Shown here one piece after another: positions 14,925-21,485 of a stretch of DNA of 26,761 bases. The stretch lies in the IMG/VR virus record IMGVR_UViG_3300030331_000970, positions 2,235 through 28,995 of that record, one strand, 5' to 3'. The position numbers were made by a program, and so were the translations under genes. Below the pieces are notes generated by a model that was given only the letters and a program-made list of their open reading frames with translations, did no database searches and was not told the origin of the DNA. Numbering within the stretch: the stretch's first letter is position 1; each line of letters opens with the position of its first letter. Source of the DNA: a virus.

Positions 14925-16093
14925 GTGATGTTGTTGGCATAGAAAAGATCACAGACAAGGCAGGTACAGGTGCGCCTGACTTTACTAATGGTTTTAACAT
15001 AGCAGGATCTGATAGCGGTATAAGTCCTCATAAACATACAGAAGGTGCAACAGAACCTTCTAGCCCATCAAATGGAGATGCATGGTTAGACACAGACAAC
15101 AATATATACAAAGTTTATATTGATGGAGAATGGAAAGACTGGCTAGGAACTTCCACTTCCTCACCTACGTTTAATTGGGGTGGATCTAGGGCTGTTTATA
15201 TAGGACGCTTTAACTACCCGTCTCCATATGATCGTGAAATAGACTACTTTGATATATCAAGCTCAAGTAACGCTGCTGATTTTGGAGATCTAACTCAAGC
15301 TAGGGAAGATGGAGCAGGAGTTAGTAACGGAACTAGAGCTGTATTTGCAGGAGGTAAAGTTAGCTCAACTAAGTACAACACAATAGACTACATAACTACT
15401 GCAACAACAGGAAATGCTACTGACTTTGGTGATTTAACCACATACCCTTTTAGTAGCACTGGTGCGAGTAGCAGGGATTCACTTGCATCTGCTGGCAACA
15501 ATACCTACGGTTTGTTTATGGGAGGATATCTACATGGTGGTGGGAGTGGTAATATTATTGATTATATTACAATAGCCAACACAGGCAACGCTACCGACTT
15601 TGGAGATCTCACCGCCGCCGATCATGGAGGTTCTGCTTTTAACGATGCTACCCGCGCTGTGTACGTTCAAGGTACAGACACATCTAAGAACAATATAGAA
15701 TATGTGTCTATTGATACTCCGGGAAATGCAACTAACTTTGGAACCCAAACCACTGCACACTCTTTTGAACATGCTTCTTGTGCTGATGCTACAAGAGGTT
15801 TGACTTCGGGTGGAATAAGTAGCGCACCTTTTTTAAACCATATAACTTATTTTACTACTCAAAGCGCAGGTAATGGAACTGATTTTGGAAATCTAACTGC
15901 TCGATGTAGACATGGCTCGGCATCAGATGGTACTTATGGTACTTTTATAGGAGGTTATGCCACTTCTAGTAGCCCATACCTTATAAATGTAATAGAAAGA
16001 GTGACTATCCAAACTCCCGCAAATGCTACCGATCATGGAGACATGCAAAGTATATCCCAATATATTGACGCGACATCAGGATCAGCTTCATGA
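14921..16093 (+). CDS. Kelch-like beta-propeller protein 5 (anchor type B)
   Basis: 390 residues from TTG 14921 (TTGA overlap with the previous stop). GGGAG about 7 nt upstream and alignment of MSDVVGIEKITDKAGTGAPD with propeller 3 decide this start; the ATG at 14928 is out of frame. The type B anchor (GSDSGISPHKHTEGA; TEPSSPSNGDAWLDTDNNIY; WKDWLGTS) is nearly identical in plan to propeller 3. Six blades follow, opening FNWGGSRAVYIGR, with cores NAADFGDL, NATDFGDL, NATDFGDL, NATNFGTQ, NGTDFGNL and NATDHGDM. Drift is strongest in blades 4 and 6. The C-terminus TSGSAS overlaps the start of propeller 6. Same inferred role. Confidence 0.85.
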   Translation: MSDVVGIEKITDKAGTGAPDFTNGFNIAGSDSGISPHKHTEGATEPSSPSNGDAWLDTDNNIYKVYIDGEWKDWLGTSTSSPTFNWGGSRAVYIGRFNYPSPYDREIDYFDISSSSNAADFGDLTQAREDGAGVSNGTRAVFAGGKVSSTKYNTIDYITTATTGNATDFGDLTTYPFSSTGASSRDSLASAGNNTYGLFMGGYLHGGGSGNIIDYITIANTGNATDFGDLTAADHGGSAFNDATRAVYVQGTDTSKNNIEYVSIDTPGNATNFGTQTTAHSFEHASCADATRGLTSGGISSAPFLNHITYFTTQSAGNGTDFGNLTARCRHGSASDGTYGTFIGGYATSSSPYLINVIERVTIQTPANATDHGDMQSISQYIDATSGSAS

Positions 16094-17166
16094 GTACAAT
16101 TAAAGTAGACGAAATATTTGGTGATCTTCCTACAGATGCTGTTGACTTACCTAACAAATTTACAGTGGACGGTGCTTCCGTAGAACAGGGATATACTGAG
16201 TCTGGCACTGAACCATCTTCTCCTAGCAACGGAGACTATTGGTGGGACACTGGTAACGATAAACTATACAGGTATATGGACGGTGGGTTTAAAGAACTTG
16301 GTTTAGCGCCTAGTGGTAATCCTTGGAGTGGTAACAGGGCAATAGTTTTTAGTGCTGCAGCTAATGAAATCCAATACTTTGATATAACTAGCCCCGGCAA
16401 TGCTACTGATTTCGGTGACATGAGTGAGCCAGTAGATTATATAGGGGCAGCGGGAAGTAGAACAAGAGCTATTAGGGCTTGTGGGACTTCATACCCCGGC
16501 AATACTAGACGTAATACATTAGAATATGTAACTCCGTCCACAACAGGAAATGCTCAAGACTTTGGTGACTCTACTTCAGTTAGAAATGCTTTAGCGTGTT
16601 GTAGTAATGGAACCCGAATGCTTACAGGTGGTGGTTATAATGGATCAGCTTATATAAATATTGTTGATTACATTACTGTCGATACAACGGGTAATGCAAT
16701 AGATTTTGGTGATCTTTCAGCAACAGGTCAAAGTTCTTGCGGTGCAGGAGAAGACGCAACAAGGGCAGTGTTTGGTGGCGGTATAGGCGGCAACACTGAT
16801 ACAATAGAGTACTTTACATTTGCAACTCCGGGAAACGCCACAGATTTTGGTAACTTAATAGGAAATATGTACAGAAACTCAGCTTGCTCAGATGCTACAA
16901 GAGTATATTTTACAGGGAACGGAACCGACATAGAGTATATTACAACTCAAACAACAGGAAACGCTACTGATTATGGAAATCTAACCCAAAGCTATATTTA
17001 CCACGGCTGCTGTGAGAATGAGACTATAGGTACTACCATGTGTCCCTCAAGTACTAATGTAAATATAGACTATTTTACAATGTCTACTAGTGGAAACGCT
17101 ACAGATTTTGGTGATCTTATTACCGCCAGAACAGGGGCCGCCGCAACTTCAGGGTTACCATCTTAA
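16090..17166 (+). CDS. Kelch-like beta-propeller protein 6 (anchor type A2)
   Basis: 358 residues, the shortest member; ATG 16090 in an ATGA overlap. The A2 anchor (MSTIKVDEIFGDLPTDAVDL; then TEPSSPSNGDYWWDTGNDKL) matches propeller 4. There are six blades, starting NPWSGNRAIVF, with cores NATDFGDM, NAQDFGDS, NAIDFGDL, NATDFGNL, NATDYGNL and NATDFGDL. Loops are short in blades 1 and 5, giving the compact size. The end (TSGLPS) departs from SGAAS, and AAAGGAG for the next gene lies after the stop rather than inside the coding end, consistent with this being the last gene of the coupled array. Confidence 0.85.
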   Translation: MSTIKVDEIFGDLPTDAVDLPNKFTVDGASVEQGYTESGTEPSSPSNGDYWWDTGNDKLYRYMDGGFKELGLAPSGNPWSGNRAIVFSAAANEIQYFDITSPGNATDFGDMSEPVDYIGAAGSRTRAIRACGTSYPGNTRRNTLEYVTPSTTGNAQDFGDSTSVRNALACCSNGTRMLTGGGYNGSAYINIVDYITVDTTGNAIDFGDLSATGQSSCGAGEDATRAVFGGGIGGNTDTIEYFTFATPGNATDFGNLIGNMYRNSACSDATRVYFTGNGTDIEYITTQTTGNATDYGNLTQSYIYHGCCENETIGTTMCPSSTNVNIDYFTMSTSGNATDFGDLITARTGAAATSGLPS

Positions 17167-17177
17167 AGGAGAAAAAA

Positions 17178-18023
17178 ATGGGAAAGACTAAAACTAAAAA
17201 GAAGACTAACGTAGTAACGAAACCAATTACATTTTCGTTACCTATAGAAGCGTCTGAGAATATCAATCAGGTAGCTGCTGCGCGGGTGGCAGAAAAGTTA
17301 CCAGAGATAGATCAGGCAACCAGAGCTTTTGATCGTAATAACTCAGCGACAACTTTGTCTATGATGACACTCACTATGCTCAACGGTCACTCTCCTATGC
17401 GTATGCTTCGTCAGATTACAGCAGAGGTAGAGAAACGTAAGATGGCGCTTGCAGAGGCGCAGGTCAACCATGCTGAGAAGCGTGTAGAGCTACTGGAGCT
17501 TGAAGAGGCTGATGATATTGTTTCTGAGGCTAAACTAAAAGCAGGTAGACATGGGCTAACAATGATGGAGCATAAGATAAACGGCTCTATCAAAGACATA
17601 GCAGTGCTTATTGATAGCTACGAGAACATAAAAGAGAAGTGGGATATAGACGAGTGGGACGAAGAAGCCTTTGAAAGAGAAGAGAAGCGTCACCATGTGC
17701 GTAGGGGCTTTGAGCTTATGTACCGAAACCTGATGGATGGTGGCAGAGTTTCTACTTCTACAATAGAATACATGCAGCAATATGGTGTCCACCCACAGGT
17801 AGCTATGACTGAAGTGTCTGGGTACATACAGCACACTGCACAGAAGATAAAAAACCATGAATTACCTCACTCCAATGATTTAGAGGAGTTCATGGATCTA
17901 ATGGCGGATAAATATTATAAGAATGCAGATAAAACTGCTGAAAGAATATTTGGTAAATCAGATTTTCTGAACCCCGAATATATGTTAAGACTAGAAAAAA
18001 CGGAGAAAAAAGATGATACTTGA
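17178..18023 (+). CDS. Coiled-coil virion-associated protein, function unknown
   Basis: 281 residues. AAAGGAGAAAAAAATG gives a strong start. The first 15 residues are Lys/Thr-rich. Residues 55-80 contain ATTLSMMTLTMLNGHSPMRM, a conserved-looking segment in marine-phage homologues as I remember them. Residues 78-125 are a strongly predicted coiled coil (EVEKRKMALAEAQVNHAEKR onward). The C-terminal half is helical and charged, with HHVRRGFELMYRNLMDGG and a Met-rich region. No signal or membrane segment is present. Position between fibre genes and further tail genes suggests a structural or internal virion protein. I cannot name a function. It overlaps the next gene by 11 nt. Confidence 0.75.
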   Translation: MGKTKTKKKTNVVTKPITFSLPIEASENINQVAAARVAEKLPEIDQATRAFDRNNSATTLSMMTLTMLNGHSPMRMLRQITAEVEKRKMALAEAQVNHAEKRVELLELEEADDIVSEAKLKAGRHGLTMMEHKINGSIKDIAVLIDSYENIKEKWDIDEWDEEAFEREEKRHHVRRGFELMYRNLMDGGRVSTSTIEYMQQYGVHPQVAMTEVSGYIQHTAQKIKNHELPHSNDLEEFMDLMADKYYKNADKTAERIFGKSDFLNPEYMLRLEKTEKKDDT

Positions 18024-18327
18024 ATACAAAATGCATATGACCGCAGGAGGTATGATGACTCCTGTTTGGGTAGAGGACGGTGGATACTGGGCTAAATCAG
18101 ATCACACCAAAATTGGCTGGTCACCAGATGAGGCTGATAGAGAATACTATATCCCAGATACAGTTACAGAGCTTACAGCGACAGAGCTGGAGGCTAGAGT
18201 TTTAGCAATGCATAGCGCTGATCCTTTTTTAAAGATGGCAGAAAATCCAGAAGATGATCCCGTAGAAATGACTACTGATGAAGTTAAAGCACAAGTCGCT
18301 GCTTGGGTATCTGCAAGAGAGTCATAG
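18013..18327 (+). CDS. Small conserved marine-phage protein
   Basis: 104 residues, ATG 18013, starting inside the end of the previous gene, with GGAG about 7 nt upstream. The N-terminal half reads like a small beta domain: MTPVWVEDGGYWAKSDHTKI, then GWSPDEADREYYIPDTVTEL, with aromatic residues (W19, Y25, W26, W36) that could form a binding face. The C-terminal half is helical (TATELEARVLAMHSADPFLK; TTDEVKAQVAAWVSARES). I recognise the GWSPxEADREYYIPDTV segment as recurrent in marine phages but know no function. It is probably co-translated with the coiled-coil gene. Confidence 0.7.
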   Translation: MILEYKMHMTAGGMMTPVWVEDGGYWAKSDHTKIGWSPDEADREYYIPDTVTELTATELEARVLAMHSADPFLKMAENPEDDPVEMTTDEVKAQVAAWVSARES

Positions 18328-18337
18328 GGACACTTAG

Positions 18338-19324
18338 ATGTTTGGCTTTCACCCAGTAGCATCGGCTCCGATAGCTGATGATCAGGCAGGAGTAGTCGTT
18401 CCGATTACTGTCTCCGTTACTGGGTTAAGCGCGACAGCCTCTACAGCCGCTACTACGGTAACAGGTGCTGTAGACACACCACAGACAGGTCTTGGCTCTA
18501 CAGGTGGAGTTGGAACTCTTACCGTCACAGGCATTGGTAATACTAGTGCCACAGGCGTTGCAGCCACTGGCTCTGTAGGCTCGGCAATAGCAAGCCTACC
18601 TGATCAAGCATCAGTATCGGGTCTCGAAGCAACTACAGGCATAGGCTCAGTCACAACAGCTAACCAGACGATTGTTTCCGTAACAGGCGTATCATCTAGC
18701 ACAACTTCTGGTTCTGTCACTGTCGAAGGCTTGGCAAACGTCCCTGCAACGGGTCTTGAGGCTACTGTTTCTGTAGGCTCTCCAGTTATACTTGCAGACA
18801 CTGATATTGATGTCACAGGTGTGAGCGCCACGGCCTCTGTAGGAGCAGCCTCTGCAAGCATAGCTGTAGATGTGTCTGTGACAGGCATAGCAGCCAACAG
18901 TTCTACGAATGACGTAACTATAGTTGGCGCAGCCAGTATACCTGCAACAGGACTGCAGGGTAGCGCTAATGTGGGAACTATCGCTGTAGCGGCAAATGCA
19001 AGCACATCAGTCACAGGCGTAAGCGCAACGAGTGCTACTTCTTCAGTCAATCCAGTTTCAAGTGTAGATGTTACAGGCGTAGGCGCTACTGGTGGCGTAG
19101 GAAGTGCATCAATAGTGGGTATCGCTTCAGTACAAGTAACTGGCGTCTCTGGCCTTGGTGTGGTCGGCACAACTAGACATTATACACCAGTAGACTTAAT
19201 AGGAGTGCCTGTAGACCCATACTCAGCCTTGGTTGTAGACGTTCCAGTGGATGATGTGTATACTGAGGTTGATTTAACTGAAGAACCAGAACTTGTATGG
19301 ACAGATTTAGACGTAGCAGCATAG
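18338..19324 (+). CDS. Virion protein with about twelve VTG-VSAT repeats
   Basis: 328 residues. The start MFGFHPVASAPIADDQAG is a typical opening of marine-phage structural proteins. Residues about 28-275 are some twelve tandem units of about 21 residues with core (V/A)TG(V/L)xATxxVGS, including VTGLSATAS, ATGVAATGSVGS, VSGLEATTGIGS, VTGVSATASVGA and VTGVGATGGVGS. The composition, almost only Val, Thr, Gly, Ala, Ser and Ile, suggests stacked beta strands (solenoid or Ig-like shaft). The last 45 residues are acidic with YTPVDLIGVPVDPYSALVVD and end in VWTDLDVAA. Shorter runs of the same unit occur in the genes at 5776 and 23388. Possible fibre shaft or spacer; function inferred. Confidence 0.8.
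   Translation: MFGFHPVASAPIADDQAGVVVPITVSVTGLSATASTAATTVTGAVDTPQTGLGSTGGVGTLTVTGIGNTSATGVAATGSVGSAIASLPDQASVSGLEATTGIGSVTTANQTIVSVTGVSSSTTSGSVTVEGLANVPATGLEATVSVGSPVILADTDIDVTGVSATASVGAASASIAVDVSVTGIAANSSTNDVTIVGAASIPATGLQGSANVGTIAVAANASTSVTGVSATSATSSVNPVSSVDVTGVGATGGVGSASIVGIASVQVTGVSGLGVVGTTRHYTPVDLIGVPVDPYSALVVDVPVDDVYTEVDLTEEPELVWTDLDVAA
18419..19162 (+). repeat. Tandem (V/A)TG(V/L)xATxxVGS coding repeats
   Basis: About twelve divergent copies of a roughly 63-nt unit inside the gene at 18338, visible at protein level and partly at DNA level (acaggcgt and acaggtg words recur at the same phase). The composition bias also opens a long antisense reading frame that is not considered a gene. 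Confidence 0.75.
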
Positions 19325-19333
19325 GAGCATAGC

Positions 19334-20071
19334 ATGCCCAGTACATTTACAACAAACACAGGTATAGAAAAACCTGCCAGTGGTGAGCAAGCTGGAAGCT
19401 GGGGCATCACTGTAAATACGAACAGTGACATAATTGATCGAGCTATCAATGGTGTTGTTTCTTTAAATCTTGTAGGAACATCCAGCAATCTTACAACAAG
19501 CAATGGTGCTACATCAGACGGACAAAACAAAGTTCTTCTTTGTAGCGGCACTTTAGCAGCGGCTCATACTATCACCATACTCCCTGCAGACGCACAGAAA
19601 GTTTATTATGTAAAGAATGATGCAACTAAAATAGTTACGTTTTCTCAAGGCTCTGGCGCAACCACAGCAAACATAGCCGTAGGTTCTTTCGCAATCATAT
19701 ACGCTGACGGTAACAACAATGTTGTGAACTTATCGCTTAGTTCTGAGTTAGGTCAGCTTAAACAGAACGGTGAACCTGTAACATCAAGTGCTGACGAGCT
19801 TAACGTGCTTGATGGAGTGACTACTACTCTAGAAGCGGCTGATCTAAATCTACTAGATGGCGCACAACCAAATACCGTTGTTGCTTCAAAGGCTATTGTT
19901 TATGGGGCTAGCGGTGAAGTCAAAGCAAATACAATAGCTTTGGGTAATTGGACTATTACTGAATCTGGTAGTGAATTAAAATTTGCATACAGTGGAACTA
20001 ATAGGTTTAAGATAACATCTACAGGAGCAACAGTAGCTGAAGGTGATGTAACAGCGTTTGGAAGTGCATAA
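19334..20071 (+). CDS. Tail-fibre protein with LDG repeats
   Basis: 245 residues. AGGAGCATAGCATG gives a good start. The N-terminus PSTFTTNTGIEKPASGEQAG, then SWGITVNTNSDIIDRAINGV, is the conserved attachment domain of many marine-phage fibres. A beta-rich region follows. Residues 152-176 hold two TSSADELNVLDG/LEAADLNLLDG repeats, the well-known A(E)LNxLDGV linker of fibres. The C-terminal 45 residues are a strand-rich end (NWTITESGSELKFAYSGTNR and on). The stop shares a base with the next ATG (TAATG), coupling it to the Gly-rich adhesin, consistent with a fibre-plus-tip pair. Confidence 0.8.
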   Translation: MPSTFTTNTGIEKPASGEQAGSWGITVNTNSDIIDRAINGVVSLNLVGTSSNLTTSNGATSDGQNKVLLCSGTLAAAHTITILPADAQKVYYVKNDATKIVTFSQGSGATTANIAVGSFAIIYADGNNNVVNLSLSSELGQLKQNGEPVTSSADELNVLDGVTTTLEAADLNLLDGAQPNTVVASKAIVYGASGEVKANTIALGNWTITESGSELKFAYSGTNRFKITSTGATVAEGDVTAFGSA

Positions 20072-20811
20072 TGGCTTTACCTACCACAGGCCCATTAAGT
20101 TTGAACCAAATTCACGTTGAAGTAAACGGTACTAGCGGAACTATATGTTCTCTAAACGATGCAGATATTAGAAGTCTTCTCAATCCAGACAAGGGCGCTA
20201 ATCAGGCAAACTCTATAAGCGAGTATCGTGGCGCTTCTCACACTGTTACTTTTACTTATGAACTTATAGGTGGTGGCGGTGGTGGAGGTAATGGTCGTGA
20301 AGATAAGGGTGACGGTGTAAATCGTGGAGCCACTGGAGGAAGCTCTAGCATCGCAGCTTCTGGTATTTCAACAATTACCGCATCTGGAGGACAAGGCGGT
20401 AGAGCAGGTATGTACGTTCCAAATGTTAATGAGAATTTAAGGGTCGGACAGGCATCCCATTATGGTAACGGAGGCACTGCAGGGGCGCACCTACCGGGGA
20501 ATGCAGGTAGAGGTGGCGATGCTCCTTCAACGTCTTATGGCGCAGGTGGCGGTGGCGGTGGCGGTGACAATAGAAATAACCCCTACGATCAAACAGGTGC
20601 AGGAGGTGAAGGCGGATTTGCTTCAACTAGGTTAACAGGCACAGCAACAGTTCAAAGCGGAACTACTGTTACAATAACTATCGGTGGCGGTGGCGCGGGT
20701 CGAAATGTAGAAAATCCGGGTGGTAATGGCGCAGGAGGATTTGCAAAAATTACAGCTAACGGCAACGTGACCAACTTTCCATCCAGTGGCAGCATAACAT
20801 TAACAGGTTAA
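20071..20811 (+). CDS. Glycine-rich tail adhesin
   Basis: 246 residues, start overlapping the previous stop. Residues 1-55 (ALPTTGPLSLNQIHVEVNGT; ADIRSLLNP; SISEYRGAS) are a conserved fibre-attachment module. From residue 66 on, Gly dominates, with seven-Gly runs at 67-73 and 159-165 and GGGGAG at 205-210, separated by variable segments such as MYVPNVNENLRVGQASHYGN and DNRNNPYDQTG. Alternating Gly-rich arches and variable loops recall distal adhesins such as gp38 of Salmonella phage S16, where loops between polyglycine helices bind the receptor (family knowledge; fold equivalence is inference). The C-terminal 50 residues return to beta structure (VTITIGGGGAG; SGSITLTG). Confidence 0.75.
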   Translation: MALPTTGPLSLNQIHVEVNGTSGTICSLNDADIRSLLNPDKGANQANSISEYRGASHTVTFTYELIGGGGGGGNGREDKGDGVNRGATGGSSSIAASGISTITASGGQGGRAGMYVPNVNENLRVGQASHYGNGGTAGAHLPGNAGRGGDAPSTSYGAGGGGGGGDNRNNPYDQTGAGGEGGFASTRLTGTATVQSGTTVTITIGGGGAGRNVENPGGNGAGGFAKITANGNVTNFPSSGSITLTG

Positions 20812-20819
20812 GGAATAAT

Positions 20820-21485
20820 ATGTCTGAATATCGTGAAACAAAAGCAAGGTTCTGTGTTGGTAATGATTTTAGGTTTTTAACTCCTGCACTTGATAACTTA
20901 TCACCTGATATAAGAAGTCAATTAGTAGAGCTTATATATTCTTGGCGTGATGGTGTGGAGAGCATTTGTGTTGTAGCAGAAAGCCTTGATTGCCTAAGAA
21001 CTATGTTAAATGGTAATGTGCCGCTCGAGATTTCAGAAGCTAGAATGTTTCCACATCCAAGATATGGTGTAGACTTAGAAAGTATTGGGACTGACAATCT
21101 AAGATTGTATAGAGATGATATAGAAAGAGAAGGCATTTCCCTAGTTGGTTTTAAGTTTGATTCTGAAGGAAATTTGACTGAGAGGAAAGATTATTGGAAT
21201 GACAAAACAAGTAATAAAACTCGTGTATTAATAGATAGATACGATGCTTCTGACAACTTAATCTCTTCTAAAGAGCCAGAAATAATGGTGACAAAAGATG
21301 ATTTTTTGGGCAGTAGTGAAATAGCGGATAAGGTCGAACAAATAGCTAATGAAAAAAGATATGACGTAGTTTGGCTGAATAAAGTTAACGCTAAACAATC
21401 TTATATTAGAATAAGAAGACCACATGTAATGTTAGGGGCGCATATAGAATACTTAAAGGCAAAACATGGTTTTACAGAAACTTGA
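20820..21485 (+). CDS. Unrecognised 221-residue protein between adhesin and gp10-like gene
   Basis: ATG 20820 has AAGGAATAAT upstream. I do not recognise a family. The protein is soluble-looking and charged. The N-terminal part is alpha/beta with FCVGNDFRFLTPALDNLSPD and a helical stretch (LVELIYSWRDGVESICVVAE). Near residue 78 is FPHPRYGVDLESIG. The middle is hydrophilic and beta-hairpin-like (GFKFDSEGNLTERKDYWNDK), and the C-terminus is basic (SYIRIRRPHVMLGAHIEYLK). There is no membrane, signal or low-complexity segment, unlike its fibre neighbours. It overlaps the gp10-like gene by 20 nt. A fibre-assembly chaperone is one possibility from its position after an adhesin, but this is only an inference. 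Confidence 0.75.
   Translation: MSEYRETKARFCVGNDFRFLTPALDNLSPDIRSQLVELIYSWRDGVESICVVAESLDCLRTMLNGNVPLEISEARMFPHPRYGVDLESIGTDNLRLYRDDIEREGISLVGFKFDSEGNLTERKDYWNDKTSNKTRVLIDRYDASDNLISSKEPEIMVTKDDFLGSSEIADKVEQIANEKRYDVVWLNKVNAKQSYIRIRRPHVMLGAHIEYLKAKHGFTET

Larger units (their letters stand above)
10254..17166 (+). repeat. Tandem array of six paralogous kelch-like propeller genes (36 blades)
   Basis: Six consecutive genes (10254, 11414, 12568, 13728, 14921, 16090) share an anchor motif, (T/A)(E/A)PS(S/N)PxxGxxW(W/L)D, and six repeats of a TRxxFxGG...(I)(D/E)Y(I/F)T...GNATDFGDL blade. Most junctions are 4-nt stop-start overlaps. Short perfect DNA repeats exist between distant blades, for example a 23-nt identity at 10902-10924 and 15587-15609. 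The repeats are divergent at DNA level elsewhere, which argues for old duplication plus occasional conversion rather than a recent copy error. Confidence 0.9.

Noticed and set aside
10254-17166. Diversity-generating retroelement target
   Set aside because: Loops are variable, but no reverse transcriptase, no template repeat and no adenine-biased variable region are seen in the window.
18604-19170. 188-codon antisense open frame
   Set aside because: It mirrors the VTG-VSAT repeats; its Pro/Thr/Val composition is the antisense of Gly/Thr/Ala codons, it has no ribosome-binding site, and all other genes are on the + strand.
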